A stretch of DNA of 64,000 bases from Pseudobacter sp. (GCA_017849455.1 JAFIGX010000003.1:558001-622000); one strand, 5' to 3'; counted from the first letter of the stretch, positions 33,088 through 42,844 are shown. Translations and numbers: made by a program. The notes: generated by a model from the letters alone, not told the origin.

Positions 33088-35019
33088 TCAGCCCTTTGCC
33101 ACTTTGAAGCTCACCCACATACGGCAGCCCTGTCCCGGGGATGAATCGATCTTTACGCGACCATTGAAAATATCGGCCCGGTTGAGGATGTTCATAAGGC
33201 CGATGCCATTCCGCTTTTCCTGCATATTGAATCCCTTGCCATCGTCCGTGATATAGAGGTTCACCTGTTCCTCCGTCTGTACAACGGAAATGGTTACCCG
33301 CTTTGCGTAGGCATGTTTTAAGATATTGTTCAATTGCTCCTGCACAATGCGGAAGATGGTCATCTTCAGCTTATCATCCAGCAATTGTTCGTCGGGCACG
33401 GAGAATTCCAGCACGATCTGCAATTTTTTGGCCAGCCGGATGTTTTCCGCGAGGTCTTCGATGGAGAGCTGCAGGCCGATCTCTTTGTGGAAAGATTGTG
33501 TAAGCGATTTCGAGAGTTTCCTGATCTCTTCGATGGCGCTGGCGATGATATCGCTGCTACGTTGCAGCATGGGGTCCGACTGCTGCAGGGTTTCATCCAC
33601 ACAACTGAGGCAAAGCCGGGCTGTGGTGAGGATCTGTGTTACATTGTCGTGCAGCTCCCGCCCGATCTCTTCCCTTTCTTTTTCCTGTGCATCGAATGAT
33701 GCTTTCATGATCTCTTTCTGCCGGTAGATCTTTTCTTCCATAAGCTGGTGGCGTAGCCGCACTTTCTCCGTGATATCATTGGCCACCACGAGGTAAGAAT
33801 CCTTGTCTTTGTATTTGATGAAATGGGTAAGCACTTCCACATAGATGATCTCGCTGTTCTTTTTCACCTGTTTGCGCAGCAGGCGATGATGCACTTTGCG
33901 GGGGCCGGCCGTGAGCAGTCTTCTCAGCTCTTCATGATCTTCCGGCGTAGTGATATCGAAGGCCGTAAGGTTGAGGAATTCTTTCCGGCTGTATCCATAA
34001 TGATGCACGGCGGCCTCATTGGCTTCGAGGAAGCGGAAAGTGCCTGCTTCGCAAACCCAGATGGGTAGTGGGCTTTTATTGAAAAGATTCTTGTAGAGGT
34101 CTTCCGATTCACGGATCAGCCGCTCCGCTTTTTTGCGCTCGCTGATATCCCTGAAATTGGCTACCAGCGCATTGATGCCCGGGGACTGGAGCAGGTTGGT
34201 GGCAATGCCTTCCACCAGCACCTCCTTACCGTTCTTATGAACGAGCGTAAGATAGATGGTGAATGGTTTGCCGGGATGACTGGTGAGGTTTTGCAGTAAT
34301 TGCTGCGCGTCCGGAATGCTGGAAGGATGAACGAAGGTGAAAACATTTTGATAGAGATAATCTTTCCCCGAATAGCCCAGCAGTTTTTTGATGGAAGGGG
34401 AACCATAGATGAACTGTCCTTCCGCATTCGCCATGAGGAGGAGGTCGGCACTATTCTCGATGAGCGCGCGGAACCGGGTTTCACTGTCTTTGAGCCTGGA
34501 TTCATTCATCAGGTTTTCGGTAACGTCGCGGGCAAAGCAGGAGAGGCCGGTGATCTCCGTTCCTTTGAAGATAGGGTTGATGGAAATATCGAAATAGGTC
34601 GTTTTGCCTTTGATGATATATTGTTGCCGGAAGCGCTGGCTTTCCCCTTTGAACCCTAATTGATACATTTTCTTACATTCCTTTGCTTTGCTCGGATCGA
34701 GGAGAGCGAGGATATCGAGCAGCTTATCACCGGGTTTGGGGTCGATGCCTGTCATCTCCTGTATCACTTTCCGCAGTGCAGTATTGACGATGATATAACG
34801 CATGTTGCGGTCGATACTCCAGACCAGCCCATCGAGGTTTTCGACCAATGCATCGAGATTGGCTTCCTTTTCGAGGATAAGCTGATGTGTGGTGTTGTTG
34901 GCCCTTGCTGATTGCCTGGACTGCCCGTGGCGATCAGGGTTCATCAGGGAGGTTTGCATGATCAGTTTGATTGTGTGGTGATGCCTGGCTTCATGAACGG
35001 TCCATGCTGCCATGCGCAT
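33088..35019 (-). CDS. Multi-PAS sensor histidine kinase (HisKA_3/NarX-like)
   Basis: 643 residues from ATG 35019; ATG 34959 is an alternative since the conserved part starts only at about residue 50. Three PAS domains: LDGLVWSIDRNMRYIIVN (about 60-170), RFRALIENSADLLLMANAEGQ (about 185-295) and LYKNLFNKSPLPIWVCEAGT (about 310-420). The dimerisation/H box is EEIGRELHDNVTQILTTARL and the ATPase has DDGKGFNMQEKRNGIGLMNI. No membrane segments, so it senses in the cytosol. No response regulator gene is adjacent. Confidence 0.94.
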   Translation of the reverse strand: MRMAAWTVHEARHHHTIKLIMQTSLMNPDRHGQSRQSARANNTTHQLILEKEANLDALVENLDGLVWSIDRNMRYIIVNTALRKVIQEMTGIDPKPGDKLLDILALLDPSKAKECKKMYQLGFKGESQRFRQQYIIKGKTTYFDISINPIFKGTEITGLSCFARDVTENLMNESRLKDSETRFRALIENSADLLLMANAEGQFIYGSPSIKKLLGYSGKDYLYQNVFTFVHPSSIPDAQQLLQNLTSHPGKPFTIYLTLVHKNGKEVLVEGIATNLLQSPGINALVANFRDISERKKAERLIRESEDLYKNLFNKSPLPIWVCEAGTFRFLEANEAAVHHYGYSRKEFLNLTAFDITTPEDHEELRRLLTAGPRKVHHRLLRKQVKKNSEIIYVEVLTHFIKYKDKDSYLVVANDITEKVRLRHQLMEEKIYRQKEIMKASFDAQEKEREEIGRELHDNVTQILTTARLCLSCVDETLQQSDPMLQRSSDIIASAIEEIRKLSKSLTQSFHKEIGLQLSIEDLAENIRLAKKLQIVLEFSVPDEQLLDDKLKMTIFRIVQEQLNNILKHAYAKRVTISVVQTEEQVNLYITDDGKGFNMQEKRNGIGLMNILNRADIFNGRVKIDSSPGQGCRMWVSFKVAKG

Positions 35020-35242
35020 TTGATCCAGGAACTAATTGCTACTATTCGAGCCCGATAAGGTTGTTGGGCGTAAAGGTGTATCAGTGGTTAGACTGATCCG
35101 GGGGAGTTGTTGCTATCGATCAAGGAATATAAAATTAAAAAATTATACCAGGATTCATGAATACGCGACCCTAATTGTAAAAATAAGTTGGACGCTTTTT
35201 GTATATAACAAAGCTCTACTATATAAGATCATCACAATCACA

Positions 35243-36148
35243 TCACGCGCTCTTTTTCTTTTGCACCAGGTATAGACCGCCGATCACCAGGGCCATACCA
35301 GCAATGGTATAAATGCCCACCGGTTCTTTCATCAGCAGGTTGGCGAGCAGGTAACCGAAAACCGGGCAGAGAAATAACCAGAAGGAGGCTTTGACGGGAT
35401 TGTCTTTCAGAAGATACAACCAAAGCTGCACCGCTGCGATGGAAACAGGGATCGCCAGCCAGAGCACCGAACCCGTAAAACGCAGATCAAATACATTGTG
35501 TGCAGGTTGATAGGTAATGATGGCTGCGGGCAGGAGGAAAAGCCCTCCCAACAGTGTTTGCCATCCATTGATGGTAAGTATATGCAGGTCGCTCCAGGAT
35601 TGTTTCGAAAAATAGAGAACACCGCCCGAATAGGCCACCATGCTCGTGAACAGGAGCAGCATACCCCCGGGTGTTGCATAGCTATGTTGTATCAACGGCC
35701 AGGCCGCGAAGACCACACCGGCTGTGCACAGGGCCAGGCTGATCCAGGTTTGTGACCGCACCGGTTGTCTGAAAAGCACGGCGCCGGTGAGGCTGATCAG
35801 TACAGGATTGGTAGCAATGGCCAGTGAACCAAGACCAGGCGATACATGCTGCATGGCCACTACATAGATACCGAGGTATAATGAAATATTGAGTAAACCG
35901 TAAATAGCCAGTTTCTTCCATTCCTCTTTCCGGGGCAGCCTGTTGCGCATCAGTCCGTGCGTGATCAACACCATCACGATACCTGCAAGGAAGAAGCGGG
36001 CGATGCAGATCACGAATGGTTGTGCTGATTGCAGCCCGAATTTGGTAGCAGTAGCGGCAGAAGCCCAGAGGAATGCAAAAAGTAATCCAGCAATAAAGAA
36101 CAGGAGGCCCTTCGATCTTACTTTATTCACCGACATTTCCAATGCCAT
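35243..36148 (-). CDS. EamA/DMT-family transporter
   Basis: 301 residues with ten hydrophobic segments in two EamA repeats. Typical residues: LLFAFLWASAATATKFGLQSA at the start, VSPGLGSLAIATNPVLISL in repeat 1 and AVQLWLYLLKDNPVKASFW / PVFGYLLANLLMKEPVGIYTIAGMALV in repeat 2. The family exports amino acids, nucleosides or metabolites; the substrate is unknown. A 223-base AT-rich gap separates it from the PAS kinase, and hairpin element 4 lies about 110 bases upstream of its start. Confidence 0.93.
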   Translation of the reverse strand: MALEMSVNKVRSKGLLFFIAGLLFAFLWASAATATKFGLQSAQPFVICIARFFLAGIVMVLITHGLMRNRLPRKEEWKKLAIYGLLNISLYLGIYVVAMQHVSPGLGSLAIATNPVLISLTGAVLFRQPVRSQTWISLALCTAGVVFAAWPLIQHSYATPGGMLLLFTSMVAYSGGVLYFSKQSWSDLHILTINGWQTLLGGLFLLPAAIITYQPAHNVFDLRFTGSVLWLAIPVSIAAVQLWLYLLKDNPVKASFWLFLCPVFGYLLANLLMKEPVGIYTIAGMALVIGGLYLVQKKKSA

Positions 36149-36255
36149 TGTCCCGGAAAATTTAGTGGTTCAACAATAATTTTCATCTACACAGCACCGG
36201 TAGTTCAACAACAAATGACAGCCCGGAACGTTGCGCGCAAAGGTAAAGAGGAAGG

Positions 36256-36347
36256 TTGATAAGTTGAAAAGTTGATAGGTTGACAAGTGGATCTCTGTAA
36301 ATCGGAAACCTCCCTGTTAACCTGTCAACCAATTATCGACCTGTCAA
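36256..36347 (+). repeat. Octamer-hairpin repeat, element 4 (92 bp)
   Basis: Left arm 36256-36288 has four octamer units (TTGATAAG first). The right arm 36312-36347 has the same four with a 3-base insertion in the third. The spacer 36289-36311 is 23 bases, begins GGATCTCTG and ends CGGAAACCT. Unlike the other copies it lies between divergent genes (EamA and the TonB-dependent receptor), so termination is not its only possible role. Confidence 0.8.
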
Positions 36348-36435
36348 CCAAACACAAATGTTAATATTTTCTAAACAACATACCGTTGATGGGGGGAAAG
36401 GTTTAATTAGTTGTCATACCCCAAATAATTAATCT

Positions 36436-38826
36436 ATGATACGTTCGACGATCCGGTTCCTTTCACTTATCCTGATCCTGATAACCTACCAACTGACAGG
36501 TTTTGCGCAAACAGCCAGGCGATTTACGGTCAGCGGCTATGCAAAAGATGCCGCCAGCGGAGAAGTACTGATCAATGCCACGATCAATATCAACCCTACC
36601 AACACAACTATTCAGACCAATGCCTACGGATATTATTCCGTGACCCTCAATCCGGGGAAATATACCCTTACTGCTACCTATGCAGGCTATGGTCTTTTCA
36701 CCAAAGAGATAGACCTCGGCAGCAATCAAACCCTGGAGATCTCCATGAAGACCCAATCCAGCCTGTTGAATGAAGTAGTGGTGACGGGTGAAAAAAGATT
36801 GCGCCGTACCAATACAGTTGCATTGGGCATTCAGCAAATGAGCATGGCGCAGATCAAAAAGATGCCTGCTTTCATGGGAGAGCCCGATATCATCAAAGCC
36901 ATGCTCACGCTGCCAGGCATCACGTCGGTGGGCGAGGGCGCAGCAGGGTTCAATGTGCGGGGTGGCAATGTGGATGAGAACCTGATCATCATGGACGAAG
37001 CACCTGTATACAATTCATCGCACCTACTGGGATTCTTTTCCGTGTTCAACCCGGATGCCGTGAAAAATGTGACCTTATATAAAGGTGCATTCCCTGCCGA
37101 GTTCGGTGGCCGCACTTCTTCCGTGCTCGATATTCGCATGAAAGAAGGGAATAACCAGAAATATGAAGTGAATGGCGGCATCAGCAGCATCTTCAGCCGC
37201 ATTTCCGTAGAAGGCCCAATCCAGAAAGATAAATCCTCTTTCATCGTGGCGGCCCGCCGTTCTTATATCGATGTGCTGTCGAAGCCATTCCGGAAAAAAG
37301 AGGAGCGCGACAACCAGATGTATTTCTATGATATCACGGCAAAAGGCAATCTCCAGATCAATGATAAGAATACGATCTACCTGAGTGGTTACCTGGGCCG
37401 AGATGTGTTCTCCTTCAACAACCAGGCCTTCATGGACTGGGGCAATATCACCGGCACTTTCCGCTGGAACCACCTGTTCACGCCAAAATTATTTCTCAAT
37501 ACCAGTGTGTATTATTCAAAATACGATTACAGTTTGAAGTTCAACTCGGAGGCGAAAGACCCCAATCAACAGAGCTACGACTGGAAATCGAATATCCAGA
37601 CCTATGGCATCAAACCGGCGCTTACCTGGTTCATCAGCAACAAACACCAGTTGAAAACAGGTATAAGCGCTACGATGTATGATTTCTATCCCGGCAGGGG
37701 CATCATGAACGATGAAGGCGCAAAGCGGGAGATCACGCTTACCAGGCGTTATGGCGCAGAAGCGGCCGCTTACCTGGAAGACACCTGGAAAGTATCGCCC
37801 AAACTGAGCGTGCAGGCCGGCGCCCGCGTGAACTATTATGCTTATCTCAGCAATTCACTCGTATATCATTTCCGCGATACCACCGCCAATGTGCGCAAGC
37901 CACTCGACAGGATCGAAACGGTGGGCAACGGCAGCGGCAGTAAAAAGAATATTGCCAACTGGAGCTTCTTCGAGCCCAGGGTTTCGGTACGGTATGAGCT
38001 GAAGAAAAACACTTTCCTGAAAGCCGGCTATGGTCGCAGCTCGCAATACATGCACCTGTTGTCGAATACTGCATCACCCACACCGGTGGACCTGTATTTC
38101 CCCAGCACCAATAATATCAGGCCATCTGTGACTGACCAGTATTCAGTGGGCATCGTGTCTGTGCCTTCCTTCCTGAATGTGGAGCTTTCAGCAGAAGTAT
38201 TTTATAAAAGGATGGAAGACCAGCTCGATTATATCGACAATGCCAACCTCGAACTGAACCCGCTGGTGGAAGCAGACCTGATGAGTGGTAAAGGAAAAGC
38301 CTATGGCGTGGAGCTGGAGATCAAAAAGGAAACAGGCAAATGGCAGGGATGGATCAATTACACCTGGTCGAGATCGTACAGGAAAACAGAAGGCATCAGC
38401 AATAGCGACTGGTACCTGAGCCGCTACGACAGGACGCACGTGATCAACCTTTCCGTAACCCGTGAGCTGAATAAGAAATGGAGCGTATCAGGCACTTTCA
38501 ATTATGGCTCGGGCACACCTGCCACTTATCCGAACGTGCGCCTCGATATCCAGGGCATACCTGTTCCCTACAACACCACCGGCACCCGCGGCAATTACAG
38601 GCTGCCGGCCTATCACCGGTTAGACCTTGCAGCTACCATGAAAGGACGCCAGGGCAAACGGATGAAACAGGAATGGGTATTCGGTATTTACAATGTGTAT
38701 GCCCGTCAGAATGCTTATACCATTTACTTCCGCCAGAATGAAGATGATCCGCAAAAAAGAGAAGCAGTGCGCTTATCGATTCTCGGCTCCATCATACCTT
38801 CTGTAACCTGTAACTTTAAATTCTAA
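36436..38826 (+). CDS. TonB-dependent receptor with carboxypeptidase-like regulatory domain
   Basis: 796 residues. Signal peptide to FAQ (about 25), a carboxypeptidase-regulatory-like domain (about 30-110, FTVSGYAKDAASGEVLINATI), a TonB plug (MGEPDIIKAMLTLPGITSVG, GFNVRGGNVDENLIIMDEAP) and a long beta barrel ending in Phe (SVTCNFKF). It is shorter than SusC proteins and belongs with the receptor/DUF4249 pairs common in Bacteroidota. The DUF4249 lipoprotein gene starts two bases after its stop. Substrate unknown. Confidence 0.94.
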   Translation: MIRSTIRFLSLILILITYQLTGFAQTARRFTVSGYAKDAASGEVLINATININPTNTTIQTNAYGYYSVTLNPGKYTLTATYAGYGLFTKEIDLGSNQTLEISMKTQSSLLNEVVVTGEKRLRRTNTVALGIQQMSMAQIKKMPAFMGEPDIIKAMLTLPGITSVGEGAAGFNVRGGNVDENLIIMDEAPVYNSSHLLGFFSVFNPDAVKNVTLYKGAFPAEFGGRTSSVLDIRMKEGNNQKYEVNGGISSIFSRISVEGPIQKDKSSFIVAARRSYIDVLSKPFRKKEERDNQMYFYDITAKGNLQINDKNTIYLSGYLGRDVFSFNNQAFMDWGNITGTFRWNHLFTPKLFLNTSVYYSKYDYSLKFNSEAKDPNQQSYDWKSNIQTYGIKPALTWFISNKHQLKTGISATMYDFYPGRGIMNDEGAKREITLTRRYGAEAAAYLEDTWKVSPKLSVQAGARVNYYAYLSNSLVYHFRDTTANVRKPLDRIETVGNGSGSKKNIANWSFFEPRVSVRYELKKNTFLKAGYGRSSQYMHLLSNTASPTPVDLYFPSTNNIRPSVTDQYSVGIVSVPSFLNVELSAEVFYKRMEDQLDYIDNANLELNPLVEADLMSGKGKAYGVELEIKKETGKWQGWINYTWSRSYRKTEGISNSDWYLSRYDRTHVINLSVTRELNKKWSVSGTFNYGSGTPATYPNVRLDIQGIPVPYNTTGTRGNYRLPAYHRLDLAATMKGRQGKRMKQEWVFGIYNVYARQNAYTIYFRQNEDDPQKREAVRLSILGSIIPSVTCNFKF

Positions 38827-38828
38827 AA

Positions 38829-39704
38829 ATGATCATCATGAAACGACTTAATATATATATCAGTGCTATCGTTCTTCTGTGGATGCTGGGCGCCTGTCAG
38901 AAAGTGGTAAATATCGATGTGGCTACAGGCGATCCCATACCTTATGTGGATGCCTGGATCACAGACAGGCCCGGGCCGCAGCAGATCAAATTCCAGACGG
39001 CAGTCGGTTATCTCGATCAATCCACACCACCACCGATCAGCAATGCGCAGATCAGCGTGACCGATCTTACCATCAACAAAACTTATGATTTTGTTTACAA
39101 GGAGGGCGCCTATACACATGATCCCGGCGCCGGCAACAAGATCGGGGTGATAGGCCATGAGTATAAGTTGAGCATCAACTGGAATGGAGAGTTGTATGAG
39201 GCTACGGACAAGCTGAACAGGGTGCCCAAAGTAGACTCCATCACGGTTGAATATAAGGAGGAGAAGGCCAACCAGAAAGAAGGGTATTACGCCAAGTTCT
39301 ATGCGGTTGATCTCCCGGGAGGAATGGACTATTACTGGATCCGTACTTATGTAAACGGCGTTCGGAACCAGAATGTAGCGGAGATGGTAAGTGTGGATGG
39401 TTCATACTATGAAAATGTTTCGGATGGTTTGAACTTCATCGTTCCTATCCGGGAGGGCATTACTTCCAATGATAAGCCTTATAAGAAAGGCGATGTGGTT
39501 AGAGTGCTGATCCGCTCCACCAGCAAACCAACGTATGATTTTGTACGCCTGCTCTCCGATCAATTGCAGAATGGCGGCCTCTTTGCCAAAGTGTTGGCGA
39601 ACGTACCGGCCAACCTGGTGAACAAACAGGCGGGCAGCAAGAATAAGATCTATGGATGGTTTGGAACAGTGGGAGAATCCGACCTGTCGAAAACGATGGA
39701 ATAA
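38829..39704 (+). CDS. DUF4249-family lipoprotein
   Basis: 291 residues from ATG 38829; ATG 38838 (MKRLNIYISAIVLLWMLGAC) may be the true start. Lipobox LGAC. The mature protein has the DUF4249 pattern: IPYVDAWITDRPGPQQIKF, PPISNAQISVTD, YKLSINWNGELYEATDKL, YWIRTYVNG and the closing KIYGWFGTV. These are outer-membrane partners of TonB-dependent receptors of the preceding type. The C-terminus looks complete, so the open frame that follows is a separate gene, not a frameshift product. Confidence 0.9.
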   Translation: MIIMKRLNIYISAIVLLWMLGACQKVVNIDVATGDPIPYVDAWITDRPGPQQIKFQTAVGYLDQSTPPPISNAQISVTDLTINKTYDFVYKEGAYTHDPGAGNKIGVIGHEYKLSINWNGELYEATDKLNRVPKVDSITVEYKEEKANQKEGYYAKFYAVDLPGGMDYYWIRTYVNGVRNQNVAEMVSVDGSYYENVSDGLNFIVPIREGITSNDKPYKKGDVVRVLIRSTSKPTYDFVRLLSDQLQNGGLFAKVLANVPANLVNKQAGSKNKIYGWFGTVGESDLSKTME

Positions 39705-39826
39705 CAGACTATACGGAGAGCCCGGACGCCTGGTTCATTCCGGCTGGTGTGATGCGGTGGCCAGTGAAAAGACCAGCCGGAGTGAAAGGGCAAGGGCCCG
39801 TAAGAAGGACCACAAACCCGGCAGCA

Positions 39827-40390
39827 ATGAAAATCAAGTTCAGACGGATCAATTATGAAAGGTTCTGCAGGAAGATCATGCCTGTAGCGGTGCGCTGGCA
39901 CCGGCAGCAATGGGCCGACCAGGTAACGAGCAATTATTATGGACGCTATGGCCTGCAGAAAGGGAAGAAGAAAGACCTTTATTATCTCGAGATCAACAAG
40001 ATCGTTTATATGGTCGATTCGGTAGAGACCCTGATCAACCTCGATCATGACCTATATATGAAGCGCATGACCAACACCGGTACCCAGGTAGATACGGATA
40101 CCGGCCCCGGCATCAACTATTGCAGTTTCTGCGCGCATAAGGACGGATGCCCCTTTCTCTCGTTCGCGTACCAGGTAAGGAAAAAAGCCTGCCTTTTCAT
40201 TCCTGTTTTTCACCTGGCCCCAACGGGCAAAATGGAGCTGGATAACCTGAAACGGGCAGAAAGCAGGCTGATCACGGATGTAGTGATGAGCAGCATCTAT
40301 ACCGAGAGAGCGCATGAAGGTCCCGCATTTGAACCATGCATGCCCATTGCAGTGTACAAGCATACCTTTACTTTCTCACAATTGCAATAG
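39827..40390 (+). CDS. Protein of unknown function with a Cys/His-rich centre
   Basis: 187 residues from ATG 39827 (MKIKFRRINYERFCRKIMPV); the frame is open back to 39656, overlapping the DUF4249 gene. Codon choice matches neighbouring real genes throughout. Visible: a basic N-terminus, VYMVDSVETLINLDHDLYMKR, then NYCSFCAHKDGCPF, three Cys and a His in a possible metal site, and VRKKACLFIPVFHL. No signal peptide or membrane segment, so it is cytosolic although its neighbours are envelope proteins. I do not recognise the family. It is convergent with the outer-membrane barrel gene, 3 bases apart. Confidence 0.65.
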   Translation: MKIKFRRINYERFCRKIMPVAVRWHRQQWADQVTSNYYGRYGLQKGKKKDLYYLEINKIVYMVDSVETLINLDHDLYMKRMTNTGTQVDTDTGPGINYCSFCAHKDGCPFLSFAYQVRKKACLFIPVFHLAPTGKMELDNLKRAESRLITDVVMSSIYTERAHEGPAFEPCMPIAVYKHTFTFSQLQ

Positions 40391-40393
40391 TGG

Positions 40394-42844
40394 TTATCGT
40401 ACACGGCCCTGTTCTGTTTCTGCGCTGGTAGACCGGTTGCGCTGGCTGCCCGATGATTTTCCAAAAGAGTAACTGAAAGTAAATCGTACCTGCCGGCTAT
40501 CGCCCATATTGTGATAGCTTCCCCGCCCGTTTTGCAGGTTGTTGATGATCCCTTTATTGACACGGCTGTAGAACACATCCTGTAGTGTCAATTTCAGGGC
40601 GCCTTTATTCTGCAGTACCTTTTTCTGCACGCTGATATTCACATGCCAGAATTCTCCCAACACGAACTGCCGGATGGCCCGCTTACCAACATACAGGCTG
40701 AACAACTCTGCGCTCCATTCATGATTCAATTGGAATTGATTGGTAATGTCCACTACGCCAAAGAATGCGCTGGTATCGAGGAAGCTGGTATAGAGTTGTC
40801 CTTTGGAGGCCCTGCGTTGGTATTCCCCATAAAGGATGCTGGTCCACCATTTGGCGGGATGCAATGTTGCATCAAGGGAAATTCCCATCTCCACTGTTTT
40901 GCCGATATTGTTCGGGCGGCTGACAAAAGTAGTGCCCTGCAATTCGATGGTTTCACCGATCTGGTCTTTCCTGTAATTATAAAATAGAGTGGTAGTGAGA
41001 AATCCTTTGAATGTATGGGCCAGTGAAAAATTGTGAGAGAACATGGGTTGCAGGAAAGGGTTGCCTACATAATTGGTGAATTTGTCGAGCGGTGCCAGGA
41101 ATGGGTTCAGGTCCTTGAAATAAGGCCGGTCGATCCGTTTTCCATAAGAGAGTACAAGTTGGTGGCGGTTGGAAGTATCGGGTTTATAAGAAAAATAGAT
41201 GGTTGGAAAAAGGCTGGTATAGTTCCTGGTAAAAACAGAATCGGGCTTGGCGCTATTGCCCAGTTGATGGCCTTTTGAAAGGGTGTTCTCCACACGCAGG
41301 CCGAGCTGGAGGCCGAAACGCCGGAGATCTTTTTTATAATTGAGATAGGCTGCATTGATATGTTCATCGTAGAGAAAATGGTTGGTCTTGTCGAGGTCCG
41401 GGACGGGTTGTGCATCGAGCAGGTTGTAGTAATTGGCAATATTATCCGTTTTGATGAAACTTGTTTTTATACCTGCTTCGAGCCTGGCTTTGCCGGGCAG
41501 CGGATGGGTATAGTCGGCTTTGAATGAATAGATGCGGATATTGGAAGGCAATGATCCGGTGAGGGTGTCCCTGGTCTTGGGTATGCCATTGGACTGGAAG
41601 CTGGCATTGCGGAATATTTGATCGTTGTTGAGTGAATAGCCAACGATATCTGCATCCATGCTTAGTTCTCTTCCGCTGCTATCATACTGGTGGCGATAAT
41701 TGAAATTGATGCTGGCATTCCTGAATTGTTCACGCTGGTAATTGTCGGCCGTGATCACGGAATCGAGCGACTGATGGCTATCGAGCAGGTTGCTGGTATT
41801 ATAGATCGGGGTGATGCTATTGGTACGTATGCCATTTAGCACGATGCCCAGGGTCGTTTTTTTATCGAGGCTATAATCCACGCCCAGTTTGGCATTCAGC
41901 GGCCTGTTATAGCGCCTGAGGAATGAGTGCTGGTTGAAATAAGACCTGGTGGAGCCATCGGGGTTCATGTAAATCCTTTCAATATCGAGATCGTTAAAGC
42001 CGCGGCCTTCATTCAAGCCTGTATTGGCAAAGAAATTCCACTTGCCCCGTCCGTAATTCAGGCTGAGGCTATTGAAAGTATTCCAATATACACCCTGTGC
42101 ATAGGTGCTATTGATGCTTCCGTTGAATCCTTTCTTCTTTATTTTTTTGGTTTTGATATTGATCACACCGGCATTGCCTGCGGCATCATACCTGGCAGGG
42201 GGATTGGTCATGATCTCGATTTTATCGAGCTGGTCGGAGGGAAGAGAGCGCAGGTAACCGGCGAGATCGGCGCCGGAGAGATAGGTTGGCTTATCATCTA
42301 CCAGGATAAGAACGCCGGTTTTGCTTTTGAGGCTGATATTTCCTTCATTGTCTACCTGTACGCCGGGCGATCTTGCGAGCACATCGAGCGCTGTGGAGCC
42401 GGCATTCCCGATAAAAGCGTCTACATTCACGATGGTGCGGTCTGTCTGTCTTTCGATCAATGGCTTCTTCCCTGTTATCGTCACTGCCTCTAATGCGGAA
42501 GCCTCTTTGTTTTGAAGACGTATAATGGGTAGCGTTAGTAAATGGGACGAATGGGTGATGACAAGCGGTTGGCTGCTGAATTTGGCAAACCCGATAGCTG
42601 TAATGGTGAGGTAAAAGGTATCGGGTTGAAGCTTTTCAAATTCGAAGCGCCCTTCATGGTCGGAGAGCGTTGTTTTTATGGGGACCGAATCTTTCAGCCG
42701 CAGAAGGGAAACAGTTGCGCCGGTGATGGGTTTTGTACCGGGATCCGTAACGATGCCGTTGATGGCGCCGGTCGATTGGGCGAAGATGGATTGGTTATTG
42801 AAGGTAAGGCAAAAGATGGCCAGTAATGAAATGATCGATTTCAT
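40394..42844 (-). CDS. Outer-membrane beta-barrel family protein (TonB-dependent receptor-like)
   Basis: 816 residues. Signal peptide MKSIISLLAIFCLTFNNQSIFAQ, a carboxypeptidase-regulatory-like domain (GAINGIVTDPGTKPITGATV, about 25-105), a plug-like part (RTIVNVDAFIGNAGSTALDVL, KTGVLILVDDKPTYLSG, IEIMTNPPARYDAAGNAGVINI) and a barrel (VRFTFSYSFG near the end). This matches the PF14905 outer membrane barrel family, which resembles TonB receptors. It follows the M56/BlaI pair on the same strand, 148 bases downstream. Ligand unknown. Confidence 0.92.
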   Translation of the reverse strand: MKSIISLLAIFCLTFNNQSIFAQSTGAINGIVTDPGTKPITGATVSLLRLKDSVPIKTTLSDHEGRFEFEKLQPDTFYLTITAIGFAKFSSQPLVITHSSHLLTLPIIRLQNKEASALEAVTITGKKPLIERQTDRTIVNVDAFIGNAGSTALDVLARSPGVQVDNEGNISLKSKTGVLILVDDKPTYLSGADLAGYLRSLPSDQLDKIEIMTNPPARYDAAGNAGVINIKTKKIKKKGFNGSINSTYAQGVYWNTFNSLSLNYGRGKWNFFANTGLNEGRGFNDLDIERIYMNPDGSTRSYFNQHSFLRRYNRPLNAKLGVDYSLDKKTTLGIVLNGIRTNSITPIYNTSNLLDSHQSLDSVITADNYQREQFRNASINFNYRHQYDSSGRELSMDADIVGYSLNNDQIFRNASFQSNGIPKTRDTLTGSLPSNIRIYSFKADYTHPLPGKARLEAGIKTSFIKTDNIANYYNLLDAQPVPDLDKTNHFLYDEHINAAYLNYKKDLRRFGLQLGLRVENTLSKGHQLGNSAKPDSVFTRNYTSLFPTIYFSYKPDTSNRHQLVLSYGKRIDRPYFKDLNPFLAPLDKFTNYVGNPFLQPMFSHNFSLAHTFKGFLTTTLFYNYRKDQIGETIELQGTTFVSRPNNIGKTVEMGISLDATLHPAKWWTSILYGEYQRRASKGQLYTSFLDTSAFFGVVDITNQFQLNHEWSAELFSLYVGKRAIRQFVLGEFWHVNISVQKKVLQNKGALKLTLQDVFYSRVNKGIINNLQNGRGSYHNMGDSRQVRFTFSYSFGKSSGSQRNRSTSAETEQGRVR

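Noticed and set aside
38829..40390. Frameshift joining the DUF4249 protein to the following open frame
   Set aside because: The DUF4249 protein ends with the usual GWFGTV-type strand, so it is complete, and the next frame has a separate character and start.
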